The notes under the pieces were generated by a model. That model was not told the origin of the DNA and ran no database searches. It saw only the letters and a list, made by a program, of their open reading frames with translations. From Planctomycetaceae bacterium (GTDB lineage: Bacteria; Planctomycetota; Planctomycetia; Planctomycetales; Planctomycetaceae), in assembly GCA_023262145.1 (NCBI GenBank), contig JALRDR010000993.1, forward strand, positions 1 to 34,252: a DNA stretch of 34,252 nt, given 5' to 3'. The number at the start of each line of letters is the position of its first letter. The stretch's first letter is position 1. Made by a program: the position numbers and the translations under genes. Shown one piece after another: positions 7,233 to 17,203 of the stretch.

Positions 7233-9719
7233 ATGCGATTGTTCCAGTTCATCCTCCCTCTGCTGGCAGTCCAGCTGCTGGCTGTGCACGCTCAGTCCGC
7301 AGACCAGTACCGCATCCTTCCGGAACAGCTCACCCTGAATGGCCCGGAGGCCGTTCACCGGGTGCTGATCGAAGTCTGGAATGGCCAGGACTTCACTGGA
7401 ACTGCACCGGAATCACTCCAGCTGGTCAGCGACAATCCGCAGATTGTACGTGTGGAAGGCCGGCAACTCATCCCGCAGTCGGACGGCACCACAACCATTC
7501 GCGTATCCTCCGGGAATCAGTCTGCCACCGCTTCCGTCACCGTGCTCAATAGCGGCCAGCCTTTCCGCTGGTCGTTTCGCAATCATGTGGAACCCGTGCT
7601 GGCCCGGCAGGGTTGCAGTTCGGGGGCCTGCCATGGAGCCCTCGCGGGAAAAGGCGGTTTCCGCATCTCTCTTCGCGGTTACGACCCGGAAAAAGACCAC
7701 TTCAATATTGCCTGGCAGCAACAGGGCCGGCGCATCGAATTGCAGGACCCCGCCGCCAGTCTGCTGCTCACCAAACCTACCATGGCCGTCCCGCACAAGG
7801 GCGGCCTGCGGCTGGAACCGGGATCCCGCAAGTGGAAAATTCTGGCCGAATGGATTGCTGACGGAGCGGCACCGCCGACTGCAGACGATCCCGCACTCGA
7901 ACGCCTGGAGATTCTTCCTGAAGGTGTTCTGCTGGCTCCCGAGCAGTCGCAGCCTCTGCTTGTCAGAGCTCACTACTCCAATGGTGTCGTGGAGGATGTT
8001 ACTCAGCTCGCCCGCTTCTCCTCGTCCGCAGAAGCCGTCTGTTCCGTTGATGAAGACGGTCTGATCAGTGTTGTTGGCCCTGGTGAAGGCGCTGTGACCG
8101 CATGGTTCTCCAGCCGAATCGTCATCGCCAGCGTGACCGTACCGTGGCCGGCACCGCAGAACACGGCCGCTGCAGCCAGTCTGACCGCCAGCAATTTCAT
8201 CGACGAACAGGTGAACCAGCAGCTGCTGCGGCTGAACCTGCAGCCGTCTCCGGCCAGCACCGATGAGGTTTTCATCCGTCGCGCATTTCTGGACACCATC
8301 GGTACGCTGCCAACTCGTGAGGAAGTTGAGAAATTCCTCAGCAGTGACCTCCCCGATCGCCGTGAACAGGCCATCGATCAGCTGTTGCAGCGTCCCGAAT
8401 TCGTTGATTACTGGACCTACCAATGGGCCGATCTGCTGCTGCTGAATGGTCAGGAGCTGCGTCCCAATTCCATTCGCGCCTGGTACGACTGGATCCACGA
8501 ACGCGTGGCAGCAAATCAGCCGTGGAATCTGTTTGTGCAGGAACTGATCACTGCTCAGGGTTCCAGCAGCAGGAACGGAGCCACCAATTTCTTCGCGCGA
8601 CATCAGTCACCGGAAGACATGGCGGAAAACGTCAGCCAGGCATTCCTGGGCCTCTCCATCGGCTGCGCTCGCTGCCACAATCACCCCCTGGAAAAATGGA
8701 CCAACGATCAGTACTACTCCTTTGCCAACCTGTTTTCACGAGTCCGCGCCAAAGGCTGGGGTGGCGATTCCCGAAATGGCGACGGAGAACGAACGCTGGT
8801 CACCGTCAGTATGGGTGAACTCATCCAGCCACGAACAGGCCGGCCCCGAAGACCTGCGCCACTGGATGCTGAACCGCTTGAGTTCGACGCTGAAGTGGAC
8901 CGCCGACAGTATCTTGCGGAATGGCTCACATCGTCTGATAACACCCTCTTCGCACGCTCCATCACCAACCGCGTCTGGAAGAATTTCTTCGGAACCGGGC
9001 TGGTGGAGCCGGTTGATGACATGCGGGCTTCCAACCCCGCCAGCAATGAACAACTGCTGTCTGCGGCCGCTGAATACCTTGTCAGTCAGAACTATGATCT
9101 CCGCGCGCTGATGAAAGTCATCCTTATGTCGGATACCTGGCAGAGAAGCAGTCTGACTCTGCCCGGAAACGCCGGTGATCAGCGACACTACTCGCGCTAC
9201 TTCCCACGGCGACTGATGGCGGAAGTTCTGCTGGATGCCATCTCTGACGTCACTGCCGTTCCCACTCCGTTTAATCAGCTGCTTTATCCCGGGGGGGACC
9301 GTCGTGATACCGATGCCTATCCCGCCGGAACTCGCGCGATTCAGCTCCATGACTCCGCTGTTGATTCCTGGTTCCTGCAGACATTCGGACGCAATCAGCG
9401 CCGCATTACCTGCGAATGCGAACGCTCTGATGAACCCAGCCTGGTGCAGGTACTGCACCTTTCCAATGGTACCACCGTGAACGAGAAACTCGCCACTGCC
9501 GAAAACAATCTCTCACGCTGGCTGAATGACTCTGCAGACAACGACACTCTGGTCACCCACGTCTATCTGACCTGCCTTGCCCGCCAGCCACTTCCTGCTG
9601 AACGGACGGAAATTGTACGCATTCTGAACGAAACCAGTGATGCTGCCGAACGACGGATCGTTCTGGAAGATCTGGTGTGGGGTATTGTCAGCAGCCGGGA
9701 GTTTCTGTTCAACCACTGA
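7233..9719 (+). CDS. DUF1549/DUF1553 planctomycete-type secreted protein with Ig-like (Big_2) region and CX4CH/CXXCH motifs
   Basis: 828 aa; signal peptide MRLFQFILPLLAVQLLAVHAQS; GCSSGACHGALAGKGGFRISLRGYDPEKDH; DUF1549-like FIDEQVNQQLLRLNLQPSPASTDEVFIRRAFLDTIGTLPT...CARCHNHPLEKWTNDQYY; DUF1553-like LFARSITNRVWKNFFGTGLVEPVDDMRASNPASNEQLL. Confidence 0.9.
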   Translation: MRLFQFILPLLAVQLLAVHAQSADQYRILPEQLTLNGPEAVHRVLIEVWNGQDFTGTAPESLQLVSDNPQIVRVEGRQLIPQSDGTTTIRVSSGNQSATASVTVLNSGQPFRWSFRNHVEPVLARQGCSSGACHGALAGKGGFRISLRGYDPEKDHFNIAWQQQGRRIELQDPAASLLLTKPTMAVPHKGGLRLEPGSRKWKILAEWIADGAAPPTADDPALERLEILPEGVLLAPEQSQPLLVRAHYSNGVVEDVTQLARFSSSAEAVCSVDEDGLISVVGPGEGAVTAWFSSRIVIASVTVPWPAPQNTAAAASLTASNFIDEQVNQQLLRLNLQPSPASTDEVFIRRAFLDTIGTLPTREEVEKFLSSDLPDRREQAIDQLLQRPEFVDYWTYQWADLLLLNGQELRPNSIRAWYDWIHERVAANQPWNLFVQELITAQGSSSRNGATNFFARHQSPEDMAENVSQAFLGLSIGCARCHNHPLEKWTNDQYYSFANLFSRVRAKGWGGDSRNGDGERTLVTVSMGELIQPRTGRPRRPAPLDAEPLEFDAEVDRRQYLAEWLTSSDNTLFARSITNRVWKNFFGTGLVEPVDDMRASNPASNEQLLSAAAEYLVSQNYDLRALMKVILMSDTWQRSSLTLPGNAGDQRHYSRYFPRRLMAEVLLDAISDVTAVPTPFNQLLYPGGDRRDTDAYPAGTRAIQLHDSAVDSWFLQTFGRNQRRITCECERSDEPSLVQVLHLSNGTTVNEKLATAENNLSRWLNDSADNDTLVTHVYLTCLARQPLPAERTEIVRILNETSDAAERRIVLEDLVWGIVSSREFLFNH

Positions 9720-10067
9720 TAATCCTGCCCGAATGCTCAAAAAACAGGCATTCCGATCCTGCCCCTCGACATCACTGGTGTATTTTTGTCGAACTGCTGG
9801 TTCTGGCAGGCAGAGATTTCCCGGCCTGCACCTGCAGAACCCGCATCACGGTCGCCTCGAAAACAACTCCTGTTCTCAAAAGCGACCATCACTCCCGCGA
9901 AAGCCTGAGTTTGGTCTGTCGTTTGCTTCAGTCCCGAACCCTGCCGAAAGTTTTCAACCGGGAATTCCAATGGCAGCGGGCGGTCAACGGCTGACCTCCC
10001 GGGCGGCAAGCCGGATTCTGCTGCCTCCTGCCGCAAGGCCCATGCTGAACTCCTGAAAGGTCGTCGG

Positions 10068-11489
10068 ATGTCAGAAAATCAGATGTCTCCTCGCGAAGTG
10101 CTGGCATTGTGTCGGCAGCGGGAGATTCAGGCCATCGATCTTCGCTTCACCGATTTCTGCGGCTCCATGCGGCACTTTACAATTCCTGCCGTACAGCTGA
10201 CTGAAGATCATTTCGATCACGGATTTGCCTTCGACGGTTCCTCCATGCGCGGCTGGCAGGCTATTCACGAGAGTGACATGCTGGTGGTACCGGAATCTCA
10301 GACCTGCTTCGTTGATCCATTCATGAAGTCAACACTCGCCATGCTCTGCAATGTGCGAGACCCGGTTTCCCACCAGACATACCCTCGCGATCCACGCAAC
10401 ATCGCTCGCAAGGCAGAAGCCTGCCTGCAGGCGTCCGGCATCGCTGACCGGGCCCTGTTTTCACTGGAATCACAGTTCTTCGTTTTCAATAATGTCCGCT
10501 TCGATCAGCGCGAACACCACGGCTACTACCACATCGACAGCGATGAAGGTCAATGGAATCGTGGATCTGCGGTTTCCGGGGGTGGTAATTCCATTCGCCA
10601 TCGGGAAGGCTATCTGGCTCTGCCGCCCATCGACAGCAATCAGGATCTGCGGACAGAGATCATGATGCTGCTCCAGGAAAGCGGCATCATCACGGACGAC
10701 CACCATCATGAAGTTGCCTCCGGGGGACAGTGTGAACTTTCGCTGGCCGCTGACAGTCCGGTTGCGATTTCAGATAACCTGCAACGGCTGAAGTACCTTG
10801 TTCGCAACGTCGCTCATCGCCACGGTCGAACAGCCACGTTCATGCCCAAACCACTCTGCGATGACAATGGTTCAGGCCTGCACATCGGACTTACGTTGTG
10901 CCAGGGGGAGGACTATCTGTTCTGCGGGAGTGGTTACGGAGGCCTCAGCGAAACCGCCCTGTTCGCGATGGGCGGAATCCTCAAACATGCTCCCGCACTG
11001 CTGGCCTTCTGCTGCCCGACAACAAACAGCTATCGTCGCCTGACCCCCGGCTTCGATGCCCCCGTGAATCTCTCCTACAGCTATCGCAATCGCTCCGCAG
11101 CAATTCGCATCCCCGCCAGTTTCGGGGATGACTCCCGCCGCAGACTGGAATTCCGCTGCCCGGACGGCGCCTGCAATCCGTATCTCGGCACGGCCGCAAT
11201 TCTGATGGCGATGATCGATGGGATCCAGAATCGAATTTCTCCCGGTAAACCCCAGGATAAGGACCTCTACGATCTGGAACCGGAAGAACGACTGGGGCTG
11301 GAATGCACACCAGCATCACTCGACGTCGCCCTGCACGCACTGGAACAGGACCATGAATTCCTGACCCGCGACGACGTGTTTACACCCGACGTCATTGAAC
11401 ACTGGATCGGTCACAAGCGAGAAGCAGACATTCAGGAGATTCGACGTCGCCCGCATCCGTATGAATTTGCACTGTACTACGACTGCTGA
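10068..11489 (+). CDS. Glutamine synthetase family protein (type I), divergent at several catalytic positions
   Basis: 473 aa with GS-I layout: FDGSSMRGWQAIHESDM, HHHEVASGGQCE, FMPKPLCDDNGSGLH, TNSYRRLTPGFDAPVNLSYSYRNRSAAIRIP, LEFRCPDGACNPYL, KDLYDLEPEE. See findings for altered residues. Confidence 0.9.
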   Translation: MSENQMSPREVLALCRQREIQAIDLRFTDFCGSMRHFTIPAVQLTEDHFDHGFAFDGSSMRGWQAIHESDMLVVPESQTCFVDPFMKSTLAMLCNVRDPVSHQTYPRDPRNIARKAEACLQASGIADRALFSLESQFFVFNNVRFDQREHHGYYHIDSDEGQWNRGSAVSGGGNSIRHREGYLALPPIDSNQDLRTEIMMLLQESGIITDDHHHEVASGGQCELSLAADSPVAISDNLQRLKYLVRNVAHRHGRTATFMPKPLCDDNGSGLHIGLTLCQGEDYLFCGSGYGGLSETALFAMGGILKHAPALLAFCCPTTNSYRRLTPGFDAPVNLSYSYRNRSAAIRIPASFGDDSRRRLEFRCPDGACNPYLGTAAILMAMIDGIQNRISPGKPQDKDLYDLEPEERLGLECTPASLDVALHALEQDHEFLTRDDVFTPDVIEHWIGHKREADIQEIRRRPHPYEFALYYDC

Positions 11490-11703
11490 TCGGAAAGTCA
11501 CGGCGGGGCCTGGGAAAAATCTGCCGATCAACAGACCGATTCCGGATTCTGCCTGAGATTCCGGACGTTACTGAGAAACAGATCCTGCCAAACGACCATC
11601 CATGTTCTACAGTGCAGCACAGCGAAACGGGTTTCCTGGCAGAACCCTCCGCCTGTGATTTGCCCGGTTGAGCTCACGCCAACTCCGTTGCGGAAGATTC
11701 AGA

Positions 11704-12321
11704 ATGTCCTTTCCGAAACCGTTTTTCCGCTGGCGACCTCACCCATGGCACGGCCTCGAAGTGGGTCCCGAGCCACCCACGCTGGTCAACGCCTTCATTG
11801 AGATTTCTCCGTTCGACCTCGTGAAATACGAAGTCGACAAGGTGACGGGCTATCTGCGCGTTGACCGACCGCAGCGAACTTCCTCTCAGCCACCGGCACT
11901 TTACGGATTCATTCCCCGCACTTTCTGCGGCCATCGCGTTGCTGAACTCATGCCCAATGCTCGCCGTGGAGACTGCGACCCGCTCGACATCTGTGTGCTC
12001 AGCGAACGCCCCATCAACAAATCAGAAGTCATCGTTACCGTCCGCGTCATCGGTGGTCTGCCCATGCTGGATGGCGGGGAAGCTGATGACAAAATCATCG
12101 GCGTGCTGGCCCAGGACAACATCTGGTCGCACGTCGAGGACCTGGACGAACTGCCTCAGGCTCTGGTGCAGCGGCTGCGGCACTACTTCACCACGTACAA
12201 GACCATGCCGGGTGACCCCTCCACGCAGGTCTCCATCGATCGCATCTATGATCGGGCTCATGCTGAAAAAGTCATCCGCGCTGCGATTGCAGATTACGCT
12301 GATGAATTCGGGGATATCTAA
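11704..12321 (+). CDS. ppa: Inorganic pyrophosphatase (family I)
   Basis: ORF opens at 11668; ATG at 11704 ([18 protein letters not shown]) is the likelier start. [46 protein letters not shown] and HYFTTYK. Confidence 0.9.
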   Translation: MSFPKPFFRWRPHPWHGLEVGPEPPTLVNAFIEISPFDLVKYEVDKVTGYLRVDRPQRTSSQPPALYGFIPRTFCGHRVAELMPNARRGDCDPLDICVLSERPINKSEVIVTVRVIGGLPMLDGGEADDKIIGVLAQDNIWSHVEDLDELPQALVQRLRHYFTTYKTMPGDPSTQVSIDRIYDRAHAEKVIRAAIADYADEFGDI

Positions 12322-12362
12322 GCGTAGTCTGCGTTTCAGTTCTGCGGCCGCAGCACCTTAAT

Positions 12363-14666
12363 TCAGTTGCCAGGTGCTTCAGTCCGCTGCTGCAGCAGTT
12401 GCTCCCGGACCCAGATCAGCTCCGCCCTGCTGAGCCCGCCACTGTTGTCCCGATCTGCCTGCCTGAGTAATGGCTCCAGTTGCCTGCGCGACCCGAGGAA
12501 AGCAGAAAACTGACCGTTACCCGCCTGCATTTCCGCGGCAGTCAGCTCGCCATCACCGTCCCGATCAAGAACCTGCAGGATCCGATTCAGTACCGGTGTT
12601 TCAGCTGCAGACTTGACTGCGGAGTTTCGCGGAGCCCACGTCTCGATGTAACCGATCATCATTTCGTCAGTCGTCTGGTCTCCCCAGCGGACGTTTCTGG
12701 TCGGATCGGGGTTCGCCGGGTTCCCGGAGCTGTTGTCGTAGGTCGCCGTCAACGTCAGCTGCGCGCCGGCTGGGAGCACCATCGGCCGAGCTGGCTCGTA
12801 ACGCAGCTGCCAGTTGAAGTCATACCGCGGGACATCCAGAAGGATCTGCGGCTGACTGCCGTCAAGCAGGTCCAGCTCATATCGAAACGCTGCTCCACGG
12901 ACATGCATGTGCGGCATCAGACCCAGCACAGGCATGTCAAACGGAATCTGCTGCTGCTGTCGCTCCACGTGGCCGGCTGCCCCCGCCGGGATATTCAGTC
13001 GGGGCTGAGCAACACTGACGGTCCGCACTTCGTTGACAGGCGGCTGCTTCGCCAGATACAGACCCAGCTGCGTCTGGTCCGTTGTCGCTCGGCCGTTGGG
13101 AGAATAGTGCAGCTGAAACTGAATCGTCGCTCCTGCCGGCAGACGACGCGCAAATCCTTCCGGATACATGACTCCGTGATTCCCCGGAACCCACGCTGCC
13201 CAGTAGCCGCCGATACCTTCTCCACCGATTCGCCGCTTTGAGCCAGGTTCAAATACCTCCACAATCACGTGATGCACCACACTCGCAGCGGTCGGTCGCA
13301 CCTCATAACCCTGAACCCAGATGTCTGTATCAGCAGTCCACGTCACCTGACGATATTCGTAGGGCATCTGCCCGCTGGCTTTTACCGACACCGGTTCGGG
13401 AATCGAGATCACCTCATCCGGCTCACCCAGTTCCCAGCTCGAGCTCCATGCGGCCCGGCCGATGGCGTCGGCGACATCACCTTCCGGACGACCGCCGTTG
13501 AGCCATGTCAGCAGGTCTCGGCGATCCGCCTCCGACAGAGACCGGTCGTTCTTCCAGCCCGGGTGCGGCTCCGAAACGTCAGCTGCAAACCAGGGTGGCA
13601 TCTGCTGAGTTGAAACGACTTCACGAACCATTGCTGCGTGTGCAGATACCTCGGCAAAACTGGTCAGCGGAAACGGGCCAACCGCTCCCTCGCGATGACA
13701 AACTTCACAGTTCTGCCTCATGATTCGTGAAATGCGATTGTGCCACGTCACATCCACAATCTCTGCCACCGGTTCGTCCGGCTCCAGCAGACAGCCGGGA
13801 GCCGAAGTTGCAGCAATGCTGATTCGTTTACCGTTGAGCAGTTCCTGCAGGGCATCATGCAGATAACTTCGCCGCGGCTGTTCGTGAGCAAACCCGATCC
13901 CGTACTGATCATCGACGGCACCATGGAACAACACCGTCCGCGAACCGTCCAGCAGGAACACATCCGTTGTCGACACCGCCCCGGGATGATGCAGAAACGT
14001 CTCGTCCTCGTCGACGACGTAGATTGCTGTGGTATGCAGCTTCGCTGCCGCTTCCCGCATCGCGGCAGGGTCATCCGATGCGATGCAGTTTACCAGCACA
14101 AACTGCACCCCACGTTCACCAAACTCGTGACTCAGCGCCGTCAGTGTCGGGAGGTACCTGCGACTCATCGGACAACTTGTGCTGGTCATCGCAATCACAG
14201 TCGCCGGGCGATCTGCGAACTCTGAGAGCCGGTGCGTCTGCCCCTGCAGGTCCGTAAATCGGATATCCTGCACCAGCCGACCAACCCCGTGCTCTGCTGC
14301 TGTCACAGGCTCCGCCGATCGTCGCGGGTCTGCAGCCGGCTCCTGCACCGCTGGCTGCCCTGTCCGGACCGGCTGCTCTCGCGCACTGCCATCGCGATTC
14401 AGAATGCCCCGGCGTACTGCCGCGGCAGCTTCCGCGCGAGTAACGAAGCCATCACCATCTGCGTCAATCAACTGGAACGGGATACCCTGCGCGACTTCAT
14501 CAGCCGTGATGCGACCGTCGCCATTTCTGTCAGCCCGATCGAATGCATCGTCTGCCCACAAACTCCCTGCCAGCATCAGGGCACCCGTACAAATCGCAGC
14601 CGCCAGCAATCCTTGCGGAACAGCACAACGTCTCTGACTCAGCAGTAAAATCATGTTCTTTCCCAT
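12363..14666 (-). CDS. Secreted multidomain redox protein: EF-hands, redoxin domain, c-type heme motif, PHM-like type II copper monooxygenase domain, EF-hands
   Basis: 767 aa; EF-hand DRADRNGDGRITADE and IDADGDGFVTRAE; redoxin TSTSCPMSRRYLPTLTAL; heme CEVCH; copper ligand motifs VVHHVIVEVF, FQLHYSP, MPHMHVRG, TTDEMMIGY; C-terminal EF-hands LDRDGDGELTAAE and ADRDNSGGLSRAE. Confidence 0.88.
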   Translation of the reverse strand: MGKNMILLLSQRRCAVPQGLLAAAICTGALMLAGSLWADDAFDRADRNGDGRITADEVAQGIPFQLIDADGDGFVTRAEAAAAVRRGILNRDGSAREQPVRTGQPAVQEPAADPRRSAEPVTAAEHGVGRLVQDIRFTDLQGQTHRLSEFADRPATVIAMTSTSCPMSRRYLPTLTALSHEFGERGVQFVLVNCIASDDPAAMREAAAKLHTTAIYVVDEDETFLHHPGAVSTTDVFLLDGSRTVLFHGAVDDQYGIGFAHEQPRRSYLHDALQELLNGKRISIAATSAPGCLLEPDEPVAEIVDVTWHNRISRIMRQNCEVCHREGAVGPFPLTSFAEVSAHAAMVREVVSTQQMPPWFAADVSEPHPGWKNDRSLSEADRRDLLTWLNGGRPEGDVADAIGRAAWSSSWELGEPDEVISIPEPVSVKASGQMPYEYRQVTWTADTDIWVQGYEVRPTAASVVHHVIVEVFEPGSKRRIGGEGIGGYWAAWVPGNHGVMYPEGFARRLPAGATIQFQLHYSPNGRATTDQTQLGLYLAKQPPVNEVRTVSVAQPRLNIPAGAAGHVERQQQQIPFDMPVLGLMPHMHVRGAAFRYELDLLDGSQPQILLDVPRYDFNWQLRYEPARPMVLPAGAQLTLTATYDNSSGNPANPDPTRNVRWGDQTTDEMMIGYIETWAPRNSAVKSAAETPVLNRILQVLDRDGDGELTAAEMQAGNGQFSAFLGSRRQLEPLLRQADRDNSGGLSRAELIWVREQLLQQRTEAPGN

Positions 14667-15404
14667 TCCTCAACTGAACGCTGGCAGAAATCCAATCCTG
14701 CCGGTCTCACCGTTCTGTGCAACATTCAGATCGTGGAGCCGATCTCGCTGACAGCAGGTTTTTTCACGCCACCTGCTTTTCCACACAGGCTGGCTCAGCA
14801 GTCCTGAACCATGACCGTCGGACACAAGCACACTGCACGCATCGATCCAGAACAAACTTCCCTTCAAACAACAATGGTTGCTGTGCGGTTCGAGGTCTTT
14901 GCAACTTTGCTCAGATTCCGCAGCATCAGCCGGATCAGCAGGCCGCAGTTCCGCTGCATCGCGACAAACGGTGCACTGCTCAACTTCCCCGCAATGGGCA
15001 CCACGCGTGCACAATCACGCACCAGAAAAGCCACCCATCTTCACACTGTTTCGCTGCAGAAAACCTAAAAAAAACTACACGTATTTCCCTGCACCATGAT
15101 TGTCGGGCGCTTGTGAAACGGCAATGCGTTTGGATATGCTCTTGCCTGAGAGAGACCATGTTTTTTTACAAATGAAAATCAGGAGCACTGTCTGCTCTGC
15201 TGACGGCGTTCCTGCGTCTGGCTTTCCTGCTTCTGCCAGAGCGTGCTGCCCTGCTCGTTCGGCACCGGCCACGAACATGTTTCATCGGCCTCATCACAAA
15301 ACCAAGTCCGCCCGAATCGCTGCCGTCAGACGGTTGTTCAGGCGTAATAATATCGCATCAGTCCGATCTCCCGATTGGACCGGGCTCTGACAGGACCTAC
15401 CACG

Positions 15405-17084
15405 ATGACTACGGATCCAGAAAACGCAGCGTCTTCAGTGCCGCCGTCGGCCGCAGAACCCACCGCATCCGCTGCCCCGACACAGCCTGAAACACAAACA
15501 TCTGCTCAGGCACCTGCCCAACAGGAACCTGCTGCCGAAGCAACGGCCGCACCTGTCGTTGAATCGGTGGCCGCAGAGTCAGCTGAAACCCCGGTGCCTG
15601 CAGAGACCTCAGCGCCCGCTGAGCCTGCAGCGCCCGCTGAAACGGTAGCGCCCGCCGATCCGCAGGCAACCGCAAAATCTGTTCCAGCGGAAACAGCACC
15701 GGCTGCGGCAGAAGGATCTGGAGCCCGTATTCGTGAACAGATGGCTGCAGCTACCGATGCGTTGCCGCAACCAGAATCCACGGTGCGTTCCACAGGATCC
15801 TCGGGTGCAGTGCAGATTCCGGCTGCCGATGATCTGGACGCCAGTCTGGAAGCTGAAATTGCAGCAGCTCAGGCTGGTGATGTTTCGGCCCCGACAGCAA
15901 CCCCTGTCGCCGGTCCCACAGAAGGGGCAGAGGGTGAAGCTTCCACTGAACTCTCCGTCGGTTCAAAGATCAAGGGTGTCGTGAACACGATTCACGGTGG
16001 AGATGTCTTTATTGACGCTGGCCTGCGACAGACCGTCGCTGTTCAGTCAACTCAGTTTCCCGAAGGAAAACTGCCTGCGGTCGGTGACTCCCTGGAAATC
16101 GTCATCGATTCCGTTGACGAACATGGGCTGATTCGCGGTCGTATCCCTCGCGCTCGTCATCGCGCCGCCGGCAACTGGGACGGTCTTGCCGTCGGACAGG
16201 TAATTGACTGCCATGTGACGGCTGTCAACAAGGGTGGCCTGCAGGTATCTGTCAGTAATCTTCGTGCGTTCATGCCTGCCAGCCAGGTTGAACTGGGTTA
16301 TGCCGGTGACCTCGAACAATACGTCGGTCAGAAAATCACTGCCCAGATTACCGAAGTCAATCCTCGGAAACGCAACCTTGTGGTCAGCCGTCGCGTCCTG
16401 CTGCAGGCGGAGCGAACAGAGGGTGAGCAGTCCTTCTGGCAGGAGGTTGAGGAAGGTCAGGAACTCCCAGGCGTCGTCAAGACACTCAAGGACTACGGCG
16501 CCTTCGTCAATATTGGTGCGGTGGATGGGTTTCTGCATATTGGTGAAATCAGCTGGGCGCGAATTAACCATCCCCGCGATGTACTCAGCGAAGGCCAGCA
16601 GATCATTGTCAAAGTGCTCAAGCTGGATCGAGAAAAAAGACGCGTCAGCCTCGGCATGAAACAACTGGGCAGCAACCCATGGGCCGACGCTGAAGGTCGC
16701 TATGCGGTGCAAAGTGTCGTCTCAGGACAAGTAACACGCCTTACCGACTTCGGAGCGTTTGTGGAGCTGGAGCCAGGGCTTGAGGGAATGGTGCACATCA
16801 GCGAACTGGCATGGCGTCGAGTCGGAAATGTCTCCGAAGTTCTTACCGCTGGCGAAACTCGCGACTTTATTGTCGTTGAAGTCGACCCTCGTCGACGTCG
16901 TGTTTCGCTCTCAGTCAAGGCACTCGAAAAACGCCCTGAAGAAGCTGCTCCTGCAGAACCGGCCGACACTGAAGATAATACTCCGGATGAACCACGCCGC
17001 CCGCGAAACCCCAATCTCCGTGGCGGAACCGGAATGGAATCCGGCGGCTCTGGACTGTTTGGGAATCCGTCAGACTTCAGTTGA
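15405..17084 (+). CDS. S1 RNA-binding domain protein (ribosomal protein S1-like, about four S1 repeats) with Pro/Ala-rich N-terminus
   Basis: ORF opens at 15375; ATG at 15405 (MTTDPENAASS) is the likelier start. Low-complexity PA/E-rich N-terminus, then S1 repeats including LPGVVKTLKDYGAFVNIGAVDGFLHIGEISWARINHPRDVLSEGQQIIVKVLKLDREKRRVSLGMKQL and SGQVTRLTDFGAFVELEPGLEGMVHISELAWRR. Confidence 0.9.
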   Translation: MTTDPENAASSVPPSAAEPTASAAPTQPETQTSAQAPAQQEPAAEATAAPVVESVAAESAETPVPAETSAPAEPAAPAETVAPADPQATAKSVPAETAPAAAEGSGARIREQMAAATDALPQPESTVRSTGSSGAVQIPAADDLDASLEAEIAAAQAGDVSAPTATPVAGPTEGAEGEASTELSVGSKIKGVVNTIHGGDVFIDAGLRQTVAVQSTQFPEGKLPAVGDSLEIVIDSVDEHGLIRGRIPRARHRAAGNWDGLAVGQVIDCHVTAVNKGGLQVSVSNLRAFMPASQVELGYAGDLEQYVGQKITAQITEVNPRKRNLVVSRRVLLQAERTEGEQSFWQEVEEGQELPGVVKTLKDYGAFVNIGAVDGFLHIGEISWARINHPRDVLSEGQQIIVKVLKLDREKRRVSLGMKQLGSNPWADAEGRYAVQSVVSGQVTRLTDFGAFVELEPGLEGMVHISELAWRRVGNVSEVLTAGETRDFIVVEVDPRRRRVSLSVKALEKRPEEAAPAEPADTEDNTPDEPRRPRNPNLRGGTGMESGGSGLFGNPSDFS

Positions 17085-17203
17085 GACTACAGCCTGCTGA
17101 GCCTTTCGGGATGCGGGATCCTGCTTCACTGACATCAGCCCTCGGCCGATGCGCAGCCCGGTTGAAGAAGCGTTCGCCCGCGAGTCAGTTCTGGTGAGCC
17201 GTC

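Noticed and set aside
7413-8603. 396-aa minus-strand ORF opposite the DUF1549/DUF1553 gene
   Set aside because: Antisense shadow of a well-supported CDS; no recognisable motifs.
11487-11530. 7-bp inverted repeat tgatcgg/ccgatca after the GS-family gene
   Set aside because: 30-nt loop and no T-run; likely chance.
12480-13241. 253-aa plus-strand ORF opposite the copper-monooxygenase fusion
   Set aside because: Antisense shadow; the minus strand encodes clear domains.
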